The notes: generated by a model from the letters alone, not told the origin. Counted from the first letter of the stretch, positions 18,779 to 29,080 are shown. The stretch: 64,000 bases of DNA from Pseudomonas fluorescens (GCF_000967965.1 NZ_LACC01000002.1:62001-126000); one strand, 5' to 3'. Numbers and translations are program-made.

Positions 18779-20435
18779 CGGGCCGCAAGCCCCCGGGCCG
18801 GCGCCGATCAAGACCCGCCGCTTCAGCGTTTCGCTGGTCTGGATCGTCCCGATCGTAGCGGTGCTGGTGGGTATTTCGCTGGTGGTTCACAGCATTCTGC
18901 AGCAAGGTCCGACCATCATTATCACGTTCAAGACCGGGGACGGCCTGACCGCGAACAAGACCGAGGTCAAATACCGCAATGTCGTGATTGGTCATGTGTC
19001 CGATGTGGAGCTGGCCAATGACCAGAAGAGCGTCAACGCCACCATCAAGCTGGCCAAGCAGGCCGAAAGCTTTACCCGCGAAGATTCGCAGTTCTGGGTC
19101 GTGCGCCCGCGCATTGGCGCGGGCGGTGTATCCGGTATCGATACGTTGCTGTCGGGCGATTACATCGGTGCCGATATCGGCCAGGCCAACGGCCGGGCAA
19201 AGCACTTCACAGGGCTGGAGAACCCGCCGCCCATCACCTACGGCGAGCCGGGCAAGCGTTTCACCCTGTTCACCCAGGACCTGGGATCGCTGGATATCGG
19301 CTCGCCCGTCTACTACCGAAAGATCCCCGTAGGCCAGGTAGTGGCCTACGCGCTGGACCCGGATGGCAAGGGCGTGAACATAGAACTGTTCATCCATGCC
19401 CCCAATGACAAGTACGTCACCGAAAACACCCGTTTCTGGAACGCCAGCGGCATTGACGTGAACGTCGGCGCCAATGGTTTTGCGGTCAAGACCGAATCCT
19501 TGTCTGCTTTGCTCGTGGGCGGCATTGCCTTCCGCGCGCCCGACTACAGCCCCAACGATAAGCCTGCTGCCGCGGAGTACGCCTACGAACTGTTCGAAGA
19601 CCAACAAACCGCCCTCGCCCCGCCAAACGGCAAGCCGCAGTACCTGGCCATGCGCTTCGACCAGGCACTGCGCGGGCTCAAGGTCGACGCCCCGGTGGAA
19701 TTCCTCGGTGTTGAAATCGGCAAGGTGGTGGCGGTCAATCTGGATTACGACGAGAAAAAACGCTCCTTTCCAATCAACGTCGGTATCGTGATTTACCCGC
19801 AGCGCCTGGGCCAGGCCCACATCAAAATGCTCAAGGCGCTCAATCATGACCCTAATAACGAAGCCGCTGGCGTACGCTTGATCGGCACCTTCATCGAAAA
19901 CGGCCTGCGTGCCCAGGCCCGCACCGGCAACTTCCTGACCGGCCAGTTGTACATTGCCCTGGACTTCTACCCCAAGGCCGACAAAGTCGCCTTCGATGCA
20001 AACGCACGCCCGGTCGTGATTCCGACCATTCCCGGCAGCCTCGAGCAATTGCAGGAAAAACTCGAATCCATGGTCGACAAGATCAACAAGCTGCCGATCG
20101 AGCGTATCGCCGGCAATCTCGATGGCAACCTCGTCGAACTGCGCAAAGGCATGATGCAATTTAATGGCAAAATCCTGCCTGGCGTGCAAACCACCCTGTC
20201 GGATGTCAGCAAGACCCTGGAAACCGCCAATTCGACCCTGCAATCGGCCAGTTCGACCTTGGCCGAGGATTCGCCGCAACGGGAAAAACTGGGGCAAACC
20301 CTGGATGAACTGGGACGCACGTCGAGATCCTTGCGTGATCTTTCGGATTACCTGGGACGGCATCCGGAGTCGCTGCTTCGCGGCCGTCCGAACAATGCCG
20401 CGCCCGTGGATCTGCAAGGGCCACCGCGCAATTGA
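18759..20435 (+). CDS. pqiB: MCE/MlaD-domain lipid transport protein (PqiB-like)
   Basis: 558 residues. A cytoplasmic tail of about 25 residues is followed by one transmembrane helix (VSLVWIVPIVAVLVGISLVV) and successive MCE domains in the periplasm: ITFKTGDGLTANKTEVKYRN in the first, FTLFTQDLGSLDIGSPVYYR in the second and MRFDQALRGLKVDAPVEFLG in the third, then a helical C-terminus. PqiB stacks hexamers of three MCE domains plus a helical needle spanning the periplasm. The ATG at 18759 follows a strong GAGGAGG; the upstream ATG at 18744 is part of that site and is rejected. Length agrees with PqiB (about 546). Confidence 0.9.
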   Translation: MKSQATDGPQAPGPAPIKTRRFSVSLVWIVPIVAVLVGISLVVHSILQQGPTIIITFKTGDGLTANKTEVKYRNVVIGHVSDVELANDQKSVNATIKLAKQAESFTREDSQFWVVRPRIGAGGVSGIDTLLSGDYIGADIGQANGRAKHFTGLENPPPITYGEPGKRFTLFTQDLGSLDIGSPVYYRKIPVGQVVAYALDPDGKGVNIELFIHAPNDKYVTENTRFWNASGIDVNVGANGFAVKTESLSALLVGGIAFRAPDYSPNDKPAAAEYAYELFEDQQTALAPPNGKPQYLAMRFDQALRGLKVDAPVEFLGVEIGKVVAVNLDYDEKKRSFPINVGIVIYPQRLGQAHIKMLKALNHDPNNEAAGVRLIGTFIENGLRAQARTGNFLTGQLYIALDFYPKADKVAFDANARPVVIPTIPGSLEQLQEKLESMVDKINKLPIERIAGNLDGNLVELRKGMMQFNGKILPGVQTTLSDVSKTLETANSTLQSASSTLAEDSPQREKLGQTLDELGRTSRSLRDLSDYLGRHPESLLRGRPNNAAPVDLQGPPRN

Positions 20436-20452
20436 ACACAGGAGCAACACCC

Positions 20453-21010
20453 ATGGCTTTACCGCTGAAGTTCACCCTGGTCACCGCGATGTTGCTGCTC
20501 GCCGCCTGCCGCAGCGATCCGATTCAATTCCATACCCTGACCCCGACCCAGCAGGGCAATCACTCAAGGACCACCATCGGGGTGATCCAGATCGAGACGA
20601 TCAGTGTGCCGCCCCAGGTCGATCGTGCGCAGATCGTCATTCGCGAAGGCAACAGTGGCCTGGCGATCCTGGAAACCCAATGGTGGGGCGCCACCCTCGT
20701 GGACGAATTGCGCAGTGCGCTGGTCGATCAACTGAGCAACAGTCCTGTACAAGGTCGACATTCGGTGCGTATCGATGTGCAGCGTTTTGACTCGGTGCCC
20801 GGCCAGTACGCCTTGATGGACGTGGAATGGCGCCTTCGCAGTGCCAGCAGCGGCGACACGGCGCGGTTGATTTGCCGCAGCACATTGCAAACGCCCTCGG
20901 GCGCGAGCATCGATGACCTGGTGCTTGCCCAGCAAAACAACGTCAAACGCCTGGCCGCGCTGATCAGCCAGGCGGCCGTCAGACCACAGGCGAGTTGCCC
21001 TGCGCCCTGA
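20453..21010 (+). CDS. pqiC: outer-membrane lipoprotein PqiC
   Basis: 185 residues. The lipoprotein signal MALPLKFTLVTAMLLLAAC places the lipidated Cys at residue 19. The body has the ABC-type transport auxiliary lipoprotein fold (DUF330-type): IGVIQIETISVPPQVDRAQI and the segment NSGLAILETQWWGATLVDEL. It completes the pqiA-pqiA-pqiB-pqiC order and should anchor the PqiB needle at the outer membrane. GGAG lies 8 bases before the ATG; a TTG at 20432 inside pqiB is rejected as a start. A hairpin terminator follows. Confidence 0.88.
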   Translation: MALPLKFTLVTAMLLLAACRSDPIQFHTLTPTQQGNHSRTTIGVIQIETISVPPQVDRAQIVIREGNSGLAILETQWWGATLVDELRSALVDQLSNSPVQGRHSVRIDVQRFDSVPGQYALMDVEWRLRSASSGDTARLICRSTLQTPSGASIDDLVLAQQNNVKRLAALISQAAVRPQASCPAP

Positions 21011-21022
21011 ACACCTTCGCCC

Positions 21023-21070
21023 CCGGATTAACGGCGACAAATTTGCCGTTGATCCGGCCCTTCTGTTTTT
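21023..21070 (+). terminator. Rho-independent terminator after pqiC
   Basis: CCGGATTAACGGC (21023-21035), loop GACAAATTT, GCCGTTGATCCGG (21045-21057): a 13-bp stem with a single U-G wobble, followed within a few bases by TTCTGTTTTT. It starts 13 bp after the pqiC stop. Confidence 0.82.
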
Positions 21071-21149
21071 CGCTGTAATTCTCAGCAACAGAAAAAGATA
21101 ACAATTCCCAGTTACCGACTAATACTAGAGGTACCCTCTCCTGCAATTT

Positions 21150-21166
21150 TTTCACATTCCTTTCAC
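21150..21166 (+). promoter_or_regulatory. TTTCAC-N5-TTTCAC direct repeat upstream of ais-like gene
   Basis: TTTCAC (21150-21155), ATTCC, TTTCAC (21161-21166). The 11-bp period is that of PmrA/PhoB-class tandem half-sites. An almost identical site (TTTCAT-GTTCC-TTTCAC) lies in the arnB promoter at 29081-29097. No strong -10 is visible downstream (GATGTA near 21186 is the best), as expected of an activator-dependent promoter. Confidence 0.65.
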
Positions 21167-21294
21167 TGCTCTGACACTTGCAGAGATGTAGCTTTCGCTG
21201 CAGTTAATTCGCCGCACTTAGTCTCGGTGGATTTTTTTGTGCTGTTTCCGGCTTTGTCGACAGCACTTCCCTGGCGCTCCAATGGTGGAAAAAC

Positions 21295-21951
21295 TTGGTC
21301 AACTCTGTCTCGCGTAAACCGTCTTCGCGCCTGTCCAGATCGGTCGTGGCCATTGGTGCACTGACCATCGCCGTGCTGGCCACAGGTTTTTTCCTGTGGC
21401 CCAAATCCCCGACCAACCTGGCCCAGGAGGACGCACAAGCCCGGGCTCGATTGCTGCAACACTGGAGTGCCGGCGAGATCGCGGTGCTGGTTCGTCATGC
21501 CGAACGTTGCGACCGTTCCAGCAACCCATGCCTGGGCCCGGCTGACGGCATTACCCGTGTCGGCAGTGAAGCGGCGGCCGGTGTTGGCCAGGGCCTGGCG
21601 CGCCTGGGCCTGGCACAGACCGATATCCTGACCAGCCCCGTTACACGCACGGTACAAACCGCGCATTACATGTTCAATAGCGACCCACGGACCCAGGAGT
21701 GGCTGGCGACCTGCGGCACGACTCTGCGTAACGATGTCGTGGCACACAAGGTGGCCCATCGCAACCTGGTGCTGGTGACCCACAGCGGTTGCATCGCTGA
21801 CTTTGAAAAGCAGACCGGCCTCAAGCATTCGGCGAAGGACGCCGAGTACGGCAGCGCGTTGTTTGTCCAAATCGATGGCAATGGTCAATTGCAAGTACTC
21901 GGCATTGTGAATGCCGAAGACTGGAACACTCTGTTACAAGAAAAAAACTGA
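21295..21951 (+). CDS. histidine phosphatase superfamily protein, Ais/PmrG-like (lipid A core heptose phosphatase)
   Basis: 218 residues starting with TTG at 21295 (GGTGGA upstream; no in-frame ATG). A membrane anchor or uncleaved signal lies at about 15-35, followed by a periplasmic phosphoglycerate-mutase-fold domain. The RHG-type motif is VRHAERCD near residue 66, and the second His is in VTHSGC. The cysteine-bearing stretch CDRSSNPC matches Ais/PmrG, which removes the heptose(II) phosphate of the LPS core and is induced with the arn genes in enterics. Its neighbour is an arnT, and its promoter shares a site with arnB, which supports this role. Confidence 0.78.
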   Translation: MVNSVSRKPSSRLSRSVVAIGALTIAVLATGFFLWPKSPTNLAQEDAQARARLLQHWSAGEIAVLVRHAERCDRSSNPCLGPADGITRVGSEAAAGVGQGLARLGLAQTDILTSPVTRTVQTAHYMFNSDPRTQEWLATCGTTLRNDVVAHKVAHRNLVLVTHSGCIADFEKQTGLKHSAKDAEYGSALFVQIDGNGQLQVLGIVNAEDWNTLLQEKN

Positions 21952-22127
21952 AGTCACTACCGATCGAGAACTTTGGTTCTAAGGTATTTCAAGCCGGACT
22001 GAATGAAACCTGAACAGAACAGCGAGAAGTCTGTTTGAACTTCTCGCCGTTCAATATCATTCCGGTTTTCTCTCTGACAAGTTGCATACCACTCTTCAAG
22101 CAGCCTTTCTCAGCGCAAGGTCGAGTC

Positions 22128-23849
22128 ATGACGTCAAATCAGCCATTGCCAGATTTTGTTGGCCATTCTTCCCGCCTGCACGCCCCAACGGCGCCTGCCA
22201 ACGAGCGCTGGATGCTGTTCGCCCTGGTACTGGCGTTCATCGTGTTCTACTTGCTGCCGCTGATGAGCCACGGCCTGTGGATTCCCGATGAAACCCGTTA
22301 TGCCCAGATCAGCCAGGAAATGCTGCAGGGCGGGAACTGGGTCTCGCCGCACTTCATGGGCCTTCGTTACTTCGAGAAACCGATTGCCGGGTACTGGATG
22401 ATTGCCATCGGCCAAGCGGTGTTTGGTGACAATCTGTTCGGGGTGCGCATCGCGTCAGCGCTGAGTACCGGGCTGAGCGTGTGGCTGACCTACCTGATTG
22501 CCCGCCGGTTCTGGGGCGACCCACGTAAAAGCTTCGCCTGCGCGCTGCTCTACATGAGCTTCGGGTTGATTGCCGGTCAGGCCGGGTACGCCAACCTCGA
22601 TCCGCAGTTCACCCTCTGGGTCAACCTGAGCCTGGTTTCCCTGTGGTTTGCCATCGACAGCCGCACCACGCGTGCCCGCCTCGGTGCCTGGGCGGTCCTG
22701 GGCATCGCCTGCGGCATGGGCTTCATGACCAAGGGCTTTCTGGCCTGGCTGCTGCCGGCGGTGATCGCCCTGCCCTATATGGTCTGGCAGCGCCGCATTG
22801 GCGAGCTGTTGCGTTACGGGCCATTGGCTGTTGTGGTCGCCGCGGCCGTCTGCCTGCCCTGGGCGCTGGCCATCCATCATCAGGAACCGGATTTCTGGAA
22901 TTTCTTCTTCTGGAACGAGCACGTACGCCGCTTTGCCGCCGACAATGCGCAACACGCCCGTCCGTGGTGGTTCTACTTGCCGATGCTGGTGGTTTGCGCC
23001 CTGCCCTGGACTGTGTTGTTGCCGACGACGTTCATCCAGGCCTGGAAAAACAAGCGCCAACCCGTCAGCGGTTTTCTCCTGCTCTGGTTGTTGCTGCCGC
23101 TGGCGATTTTCAGCATGAGCAGCGGCAAGCTGCCGACCTACATCATGCCTTGCCTGTTGCCCCTGGCGCTGCTGATGGGTCACGCGCTGACCGGTCTTTT
23201 GGAACAATCCAAATCACGGACAATTCGTTTCAACGGTTGGCTCAACGTCATCATTGCCACGACGGCCATGATTGCGTTGCTTTACCTGCAATTGAGCAAA
23301 GAGATTTTCGAAAATACCGAGATGTTCAGCCTGTCCCTGGCGTTCATCGTGCTGCTGGGCTGGATCATCGCCAACGCCCTGCAAATCCTGCGGCCATTGA
23401 CGTTATGGGCGATGCCGGCCCTCGGCATCTGGCTGCTGGTGGCGCTGCTTCCTGCCGCTATGCCGAGCCAGATCGTCGACAGCAAGATGCCCGACCGGTT
23501 TATCTCCGAACACCTGGACAGCCTGAACCAGACCACCACGCTGCTGAGCAACGACCTGGGGGCGGCCTCGGCCCTGTCGTGGCTGACCAGGCGACCGGAA
23601 GTAACGCTCTACAACGTCATCGGCGAGATGAAGTACGGCCTTTCGGATCCAGCTGCGGCCTCGCGCAAAGTGACACAGCACGATGTCGGCCAATGGATGA
23701 CCGAGGCGCGTAAGAAGGGCTCGGTCGGGGTGGTGATGAGGGTCAACAGCGTCGCCGAGATTCAGGAAGTCGAGGCGCTGCCCACCGACGGCAAACGCTA
23801 TCAGCGCGGCGATATGCAGGTCCTGATCTTCCCGCCAATCCAGCCCTGA
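22128..23849 (+). CDS. arnT: 4-amino-4-deoxy-L-arabinose transferase ArnT (first copy)
   Basis: 573-residue GT-C (GT83) inner-membrane glycosyltransferase with about 12-13 helices and a C-terminal periplasmic domain. It transfers L-Ara4N from undecaprenyl phosphate to lipid A phosphate, giving polymyxin resistance. The catalytic first loop [16 protein letters not shown] and [11 protein letters not shown] are intact, as is [15 protein letters not shown] in the C-terminal domain. AAGG lies 8 bases before the ATG at 22128. It is closely related to the second ArnT at 34339 but lies outside the arn operon, after the Ais-like gene (176-bp gap). Confidence 0.92.
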   Translation: MTSNQPLPDFVGHSSRLHAPTAPANERWMLFALVLAFIVFYLLPLMSHGLWIPDETRYAQISQEMLQGGNWVSPHFMGLRYFEKPIAGYWMIAIGQAVFGDNLFGVRIASALSTGLSVWLTYLIARRFWGDPRKSFACALLYMSFGLIAGQAGYANLDPQFTLWVNLSLVSLWFAIDSRTTRARLGAWAVLGIACGMGFMTKGFLAWLLPAVIALPYMVWQRRIGELLRYGPLAVVVAAAVCLPWALAIHHQEPDFWNFFFWNEHVRRFAADNAQHARPWWFYLPMLVVCALPWTVLLPTTFIQAWKNKRQPVSGFLLLWLLLPLAIFSMSSGKLPTYIMPCLLPLALLMGHALTGLLEQSKSRTIRFNGWLNVIIATTAMIALLYLQLSKEIFENTEMFSLSLAFIVLLGWIIANALQILRPLTLWAMPALGIWLLVALLPAAMPSQIVDSKMPDRFISEHLDSLNQTTTLLSNDLGAASALSWLTRRPEVTLYNVIGEMKYGLSDPAAASRKVTQHDVGQWMTEARKKGSVGVVMRVNSVAEIQEVEALPTDGKRYQRGDMQVLIFPPIQP

Positions 23850-24209
23850 CTGGCAGGACACAAAAAATCGCCGGCAAGGCATCCGCTATATCTCCCCCGG
23901 TTGGGCCGTTGACGACGAGCTGAACTGGGTGGACCAGTTCCTCGGCGCACCGGCAATCGCCGAGCTGTCCTTTCGCAACCCTGGTGAACCCAGCGGGGGC
24001 CAGCAGCAACTGGCACCGTCAGGTGCGTCGAAGACACGACAAAAGGCAGCCGGGGCAGCGCCATATTCAGATCGACGACATCGTTTTATGGACGAGTCGA
24101 TCCACTGTGGGCACAGTGCTGCTAATCTGAATGAAAATTACATGTATTAACGGTTTTTTTGACGTTATTTTCTCATTTGGATCTCTACATTCCCTGCCAT
24201 TCAAAACAT
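23850..24209 (+). other. intergenic region with a start-less open frame (possible gene remnant)
   Basis: After arnT one + frame stays open from about 23856 to a TAA at 24148-24150, reading through IRYISPGWAVDDELNWVDQF, but it has no convincing start or ribosome binding site and no family I recognise. It may be the eroded tail of a gene lost here, or chance in GC-rich DNA. The end of the region holds an operator-like palindrome and then the fbpA-type promoter. Confidence 0.3.
24103..24118. promoter_or_regulatory. CACTGTG-GG-CACAGTG palindrome
   Basis: Perfect 7-bp inverted repeat with a 2-base centre, about 170 bp upstream of the iron-binding protein gene and 90 bp upstream of the Fur-box candidate. 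It could be an operator for a dimeric regulator; no cognate protein is identifiable. Confidence 0.4.
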
Positions 24210-24228
24210 GCAAATGATTCGCATTGGT
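24210..24228. promoter_or_regulatory. Fur box candidate
   Basis: GCAAATGATTCGCATTGGT agrees with the 19-bp Fur consensus at 12 positions, including the complete AATGAT...CATT core. It lies 58 bp before the ATG of the ferric-iron binding protein, where Fur-iron(II) would repress the transporter operon when iron is plentiful. Confidence 0.68.
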
Positions 24229-24286
24229 TTACAAGCGTTTCAATGCGTATGACTTTCAAAAAAATGCACCAGGAGCAGCCCGCAGA

Positions 24287-25300
24287 ATGATTCCCCACAT
24301 CCCTTCGTTCTTGAAAAAAGCCCTGCTGGCCACCGCTTTGCTGAGCGCTGGTCAGATCTATGCCGCTGACTCCGTCGGCATCGTGGTGTACAACGCGCAA
24401 CACGAAGGCCTGACCAAGGCCTGGGTCGAGGGTTTTACCCAGGAGACCGGTATTCCTGTCACCCTGCGCAACGGTGATGACACCGAGATGGGCAACCAGA
24501 TCGTGCAGGAAGGCGCGGCTTCTCCGGCGGACGTGTTCCTGACCGAAAACTCCCCGGCCATGGTCCTGGTCGACAACGCCGGGCTGTTTACGCCAGTCGA
24601 CAAAAACACTCTGGAACAGATTGACTCCGCCTACCGCCCGGCCCACGGCAAATGGGTCGGGATTGCCGCGCGCTCCACGGTATTTGTTTACAACCCAAGC
24701 AAACTGTCGGAATCCAATCTGCCGAAATCGATCATGGACCTGGCCGATCCAAGCTGGAAAGGACGCTGGGCCGCGTCGCCAGGCGGTGCTGACTTCCAGG
24801 CCATCGTCGCTGCCATCCTGGAACAAAAGGGTGAAGCCGCCACGCTGGAATGGCTGAAAGCGATGAAAACCAATTACGCCAACTACCGTGGCAACAGTTC
24901 GGTACTCAAAGCGGTGAATGCCGGGCAGATCGACAGCGGCGTGATCTACCACTATTACAGCCTGGTCGATCAGTCCAAGACCGGCGAAAACAGCAAGAAC
25001 ACTGCCCTGTACTATTTCAAGCACAAAGACCCGGGCGCTTTTGTTAGCATCTCCGGCGGCGGCGTCCTCGCTTCCAGCAAACACAAAGAACAAGCCCAGG
25101 CGTTCCTCAAATACATTACCGGCAAGGATGGCCAGGCTGTCCTGAAGAACGGCAAGTCGTTTGAGTACGCCGTGGGCAAGAACGCTGAATCCAACCCTAA
25201 ACTGGTGCCTCTGAATCAACTCGATGCGCCGACTGTCGATGCTTCCAAGCTCGACAGCAAAAAAGCCGTAGAGCTGATGACACAGGCCGGACTGCTCTAA
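24287..25300 (+). CDS. periplasmic ferric-iron-binding protein (FbpA/FutA-like)
   Basis: 337 residues with a Sec signal peptide (cleavage after IYA, residue 26). The mature protein begins [20 protein letters not shown] and keeps the paired tyrosines of the iron site in [12 protein letters not shown], as in FbpA/FutA proteins that bind Fe3+ directly. Other family segments are [20 protein letters not shown] and [20 protein letters not shown]. The ATG at 24287 follows AGGAG. It is the first gene of a three-gene ABC transporter operon with a Fur-box candidate upstream. Confidence 0.9.
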   Translation: MIPHIPSFLKKALLATALLSAGQIYAADSVGIVVYNAQHEGLTKAWVEGFTQETGIPVTLRNGDDTEMGNQIVQEGAASPADVFLTENSPAMVLVDNAGLFTPVDKNTLEQIDSAYRPAHGKWVGIAARSTVFVYNPSKLSESNLPKSIMDLADPSWKGRWAASPGGADFQAIVAAILEQKGEAATLEWLKAMKTNYANYRGNSSVLKAVNAGQIDSGVIYHYYSLVDQSKTGENSKNTALYYFKHKDPGAFVSISGGGVLASSKHKEQAQAFLKYITGKDGQAVLKNGKSFEYAVGKNAESNPKLVPLNQLDAPTVDASKLDSKKAVELMTQAGLL

Positions 25301-25304
25301 ATTG

Positions 25305-26903
25305 ATGCCAGAAACCCTGCCTGCGGAGGTCGCTGAGGCGACACCCGCACATTTGCGTCGACGATCCCGCGGAGTCTTTGCGGGACGTGGCGGTGTATGG
25401 GTGATCGGTTTGTCGGTGCTGGTTTCATTACTGGCACTGCTACCGATCGCTTACGTTATTGGCGTGTCCCTGCAGACAGGCTGGTCAACCGTTGTGGCCC
25501 TGGTGTTCCGCCCTCGTGTCGGTGAACTGCTGGTCAACACCGTGTTGCTGGTGCTGCTGACGATTCCCTTGTGCGTCGCACTGGGGGTGACGCTGGCGTG
25601 GCTCACGGAACGCACGAATCTGCCGGGGCGGCGCTGGTGGTCGTTGCTGGCCACCGCGCCGCTGGCGGTGCCTGCGTTCGTTCACAGCTACGCCTGGGTC
25701 AGCCTGGTGCCACCGATTCACGGCTTGTTTGCCGGTGTCCTGGTCTCGGTCATCGCCTACTTCCCCTTCCTGTATTTGCCGGTGGCGACCACTTTGCGTC
25801 GGCTCGATCCGGCCATCGAAGACGTCGCCGAATCCATGGGGCTCAAGCCCTGGAAAGTGTTTTTCCGTGTGGTATTGCCGCAATTGCGCCTGGCGATCTG
25901 CGGCGGCGCCTTGCTGGTCGGCCTGCACCTGCTGGCCGAATATGGCCTGTACGCGATGATCCGCTTTGACACCTTTACCACCGCGATCTTCGATCAGTTC
26001 AAATCGACCTTCAACGGTGCGGCTGCACACATGCTGGCCAGTGTGCTGGCGCTGTGTTGCCTCGCAATGCTGACGGCCGAATCCGCCGCACGGGGCTCCG
26101 CGCGTTACGCTCGGGTCGGTTCCGGAAGCGCCCGGGAGCAACGGGTCGTGTACCTGAAACCGGTATCCACCCTGTTCTCGCTGACGCTGCAAATCGTGAC
26201 CTGCGCCCTGGCCCTGGGCGTACCCTTGATCACTCTGGGTAAATGGCTCATTGCCGGCGGTGTGGAAGTCTGGGACATGGCCGAATTGTTGCCCGCGCTG
26301 GAGCAAACCCTGTTGCTCGGCATCGCGGGCGCGGCGCTGACCACCTGCGCGGCGATCCCGATTGCCTGGCTGTCGATCCGTTACCCGGGCCGAATGCAAC
26401 GGGTACTGGAAAGCTGCAACTACATCACCAGTTCCTTGCCGGGCATTATCGTGGCGCTGGCACTGGTGACCGTCACGATCCATTTTGCCCGGCCAATCTA
26501 CCAGACCACCTTCACCGTCCTGCTGGCGTACCTGTTGATGTTCCTGCCCCGCGCCCTGGTGAGCCTGCGCGCAGGCATTGCCCAGGCCCCGGTGGAACTG
26601 GAAAACATTGCCCGCAGCCTTGGCCGCTCGCCGGCCCGGGCACTGTGGCTGATCACCTTGCGCCTGGCCGCACCGGGGGCAGCCGCCGGCGCGGCGCTGG
26701 TGTTCCTGGCGATCACCAACGAATTGACCGCCACCCTGCTGCTGGCCCCGAATGGTACGCGCACCCTGGCGACCGGATTCTGGGCCATGACCAGCGAAAT
26801 CGATTACGCGGCCGCTGCGCCATACGCCGTATTGATGGTTGTGCTGTCGCTGCCGTTGACCGGACTTCTTTATCACCAATCGAAAAAAACGGCTGGCCGA
26901 TGA
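25305..26903 (+). CDS. ferric-iron ABC transporter permease (FbpB-like)
   Basis: 532-residue inner-membrane protein that is a fusion of two permease domains, about 12 helices in total, as in FbpB/SfuB/HitB. Two EAA loops that contact the ATPase are visible: [20 protein letters not shown] near residue 180 and [20 protein letters not shown] near residue 435. The ATG at 25305 follows the binding-protein stop by 4 bp; a TTG three bases earlier is possible. Its stop overlaps the ATPase start (ATGA). Confidence 0.9.
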   Translation: MPETLPAEVAEATPAHLRRRSRGVFAGRGGVWVIGLSVLVSLLALLPIAYVIGVSLQTGWSTVVALVFRPRVGELLVNTVLLVLLTIPLCVALGVTLAWLTERTNLPGRRWWSLLATAPLAVPAFVHSYAWVSLVPPIHGLFAGVLVSVIAYFPFLYLPVATTLRRLDPAIEDVAESMGLKPWKVFFRVVLPQLRLAICGGALLVGLHLLAEYGLYAMIRFDTFTTAIFDQFKSTFNGAAAHMLASVLALCCLAMLTAESAARGSARYARVGSGSAREQRVVYLKPVSTLFSLTLQIVTCALALGVPLITLGKWLIAGGVEVWDMAELLPALEQTLLLGIAGAALTTCAAIPIAWLSIRYPGRMQRVLESCNYITSSLPGIIVALALVTVTIHFARPIYQTTFTVLLAYLLMFLPRALVSLRAGIAQAPVELENIARSLGRSPARALWLITLRLAAPGAAAGAALVFLAITNELTATLLLAPNGTRTLATGFWAMTSEIDYAAAAPYAVLMVVLSLPLTGLLYHQSKKTAGR

Positions 26904-27970
26904 ACACTCTTGAATTGAATGCCCTCTACAAGTCCTATGGCGCCCATTGCGCCCTGGACAACGTCAGCCTGTCGGTGCCGAGCGGCAGTCGCACGGTCAT
27001 TGTCGGCCCCTCAGGCTCGGGCAAGACCACATTGCTGCGGATGATCGCCGGCTTCGAGTTCCCCGATGCCGGGCGTCTTTCGCTCAATGGCCAGACCCTG
27101 GTCGACAGCACCCACGAAGTGCCGGCCCATCAACGCCTGATCGGCTACGTGCCACAGGACGGCGCACTGTTCCCGCACATGACCGTGGCGGCGAACATCG
27201 GCTTCGGCCTGGCGACCAAGGGCACTGAAAAACAGCAACGCGTCGCCGAACTGATGGACAGCGTGGCCCTGGACGCGAAGATGGCCGGGCGCTGGCCCCA
27301 TGAATTGTCCGGCGGCCAGCAACAGCGCGTGGCCCTGGCCCGGGCGTTGGCGCAACAGCCACGACTGATGCTGCTGGACGAACCTTTTTCGGCGCTCGAT
27401 ACCGGATTGCGCGCGGCGATGCGCAAGATGGTTGCGCGACTGCTGGAAGACGCGGGCGTCACCACCATCCTGGTCACCCATGACCAGAGTGAAGCCCTGT
27501 CGTTCGCCGACCAGCTGGCGGTGATGCGTCATGGCCGACTGGTACAGTCGGGGCACCCGCTGGACCTTTACCGCTATCCCGAAGACGAACAGACTGCGCT
27601 GTTCCTGGGGGATGCCGTGGTCATGCCCGCACGCATCGAGGCCGGTTGGGCCCATTGCGACCTGGGGCGGATCCCGGTCAACAACCACCGCAACAACCGC
27701 TCGGCGCAGATCATGCTGCGACCCGAACAGCTGCAACTGGCAAGCGTCCACCCCAGCGACCCGGAAGCCAGCGGTTGCCGGGCCCTGGTCACCGATCGGG
27801 ATTTCAGCGGCAACACCTGCACGCTGACGGTGGAGCTCCAGCCGTTGGCCCATAGCGAGCAACCGGGTCGATCCATGCTGGTGCGCAGTTCAGGCATGTA
27901 TGCGCCACCGGCCGGTAGCTCGGTTCAGGTCTCGACCATCGGCCATGCCCATGTACTGAGCGAAATGTGA
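26900..27970 (+). CDS. ferric-iron ABC transporter ATP-binding protein (FbpC-like)
   Basis: 356 residues. Walker [10 protein letters not shown] near residue 37, Q-loop in [14 protein letters not shown], signature [15 protein letters not shown], Walker [13 protein letters not shown], and the switch His in [12 protein letters not shown]-terminal TOBE-like regulatory domain (about 240-356) contains [10 protein letters not shown], as in FbpC. It powers the permease encoded just upstream (4-bp overlap). The stop lies 4 bp from that of the convergent recombinase gene, leaving no room for a separate terminator. Confidence 0.92.
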   Translation: MNTLELNALYKSYGAHCALDNVSLSVPSGSRTVIVGPSGSGKTTLLRMIAGFEFPDAGRLSLNGQTLVDSTHEVPAHQRLIGYVPQDGALFPHMTVAANIGFGLATKGTEKQQRVAELMDSVALDAKMAGRWPHELSGGQQQRVALARALAQQPRLMLLDEPFSALDTGLRAAMRKMVARLLEDAGVTTILVTHDQSEALSFADQLAVMRHGRLVQSGHPLDLYRYPEDEQTALFLGDAVVMPARIEAGWAHCDLGRIPVNNHRNNRSAQIMLRPEQLQLASVHPSDPEASGCRALVTDRDFSGNTCTLTVELQPLAHSEQPGRSMLVRSSGMYAPPAGSSVQVSTIGHAHVLSEM

Positions 27971-27974
27971 TCGT

Positions 27975-28943
27975 TCACAGGTCGAATCGATCCACTGCCC
28001 GACGCCGCTCGTTGTCATCGCGTACATCGTAGTTGGCCGTGGTCTGGATGTTGCTGTGGTGCGCCAGCTTCTGCGCAATCGACAAGTCATGCTCTTCGAT
28101 TACCCGGGTGATAAATGAACGCCGGAAGTCGTGGGGCATGATTTTCACCCCGACCTGCGCGCCCCGTTGCCGGGCGATGTAGTAAATCGCGTGTTTGGTG
28201 ATGCGCTCACGGGTGATATGGCTGCCGCGGCGGATGCGGTTGAACAGGAACGTGTCGTCCGACTCCCCTTCCTTGAGCAGCGAGCGGCGCAGCTCAAGCC
28301 AGGCTTCAAGCTTGGCGAAGGCCCAGGCCGGGGCATACTTGATCAACTGCTTGTTGCCCTTGGCCGTCACCCGCAGGCTGCGCTCGGTGAAATCGACCTG
28401 GTTCAGCTCCAGGTTCACCGATTCGGACTTGCGCATTCCCGAACCGTACAAAATCCCGATGATCGCCGCATCCCGCAGACCTTGCGGCCGTGGATCGGCG
28501 GCGCAGACCGCCATCAGCTCCTGGATCAGCGTGCGCCTGAGATTGCGCCCCTGGGACAGCCGTGTACCGGCCATGCCCTTCACCGAACGCATCTTCAACA
28601 GGTGATCCTGAGAGATCAGGCTCATGCGCCACGCTTCGTTCATCACCCCGCGCACCGCGTTGACATAGAGCGAAGACGTGTTCGGCGCATAGCCGTCCGA
28701 ACGCAAGGTGGCCACCAGCGCAATGACGTCCTCGGGCTGCAGGTTGTGCCAGGGGATTTCCTCGATATCGTGGTCTTCGAAGCCCAGGCGGTCGGCGGCA
28801 TCCTGCAGCACATAACGCATGGTCAGTTGGCTGGATGGCGCCAGTCGCGCCAGATACAGGGTCAGCGGATTGGTGAGGGGTGAGCGTGAGTCAGTAACAG
28901 GTAAGTCAATCAAACGAAACGGCCTTGAATGTAAACAGTTCAA
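27975..28943 (-). CDS. tyrosine recombinase / phage-type integrase (XerC/D-like)
   Basis: Up to 322 residues. An N-terminal SAM-like core-binding domain (about 25-125) precedes a catalytic domain with the full set: Arg in ILYGSGMRKSE, Lys in VTAKGNKQLIK, MPHDFRRSFITRV (His-x-x-Arg), LAHHSNIQTT and the Tyr nucleophile in TANYDVRD. No ATG start exists upstream of the core; TTG at 28943 or, better supplied with AAGG, TTG at 28913 are the candidates. It is not XerC or XerD by sequence feel, and no phage genes, excisionase or attachment repeats are visible. It lies between the iron transporter and the arn operon. Confidence 0.85.
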   Translation of the reverse strand: MNCLHSRPFRLIDLPVTDSRSPLTNPLTLYLARLAPSSQLTMRYVLQDAADRLGFEDHDIEEIPWHNLQPEDVIALVATLRSDGYAPNTSSLYVNAVRGVMNEAWRMSLISQDHLLKMRSVKGMAGTRLSQGRNLRRTLIQELMAVCAADPRPQGLRDAAIIGILYGSGMRKSESVNLELNQVDFTERSLRVTAKGNKQLIKYAPAWAFAKLEAWLELRRSLLKEGESDDTFLFNRIRRGSHITRERITKHAIYYIARQRGAQVGVKIMPHDFRRSFITRVIEEHDLSIAQKLAHHSNIQTTANYDVRDDNERRRAVDRFDL

Positions 28944-29080
28944 TGAAACAACTAAGAAGTGAAATAACCATCAAATAAATGACAATACTTCTGTAGGACT
29001 TTTCCTAAAAAACGCGATAACCGGAAGAAGTCTGAACAGCGGCTTAATAGCCTTCAGATAAAACGATTCCCCAACCGTTT

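Noticed and set aside
18765..20450. A 561-codon minus-strand frame opposite pqiB
   Set aside because: PqiB has clear MCE domains and good signals on the + strand; the antisense text has no recognisable fold.
27975..28943. Recombinase as evidence of a prophage or integrative island
   Set aside because: No phage structural, replication or excisionase genes, no tRNA and no flanking direct repeats are visible in the window.
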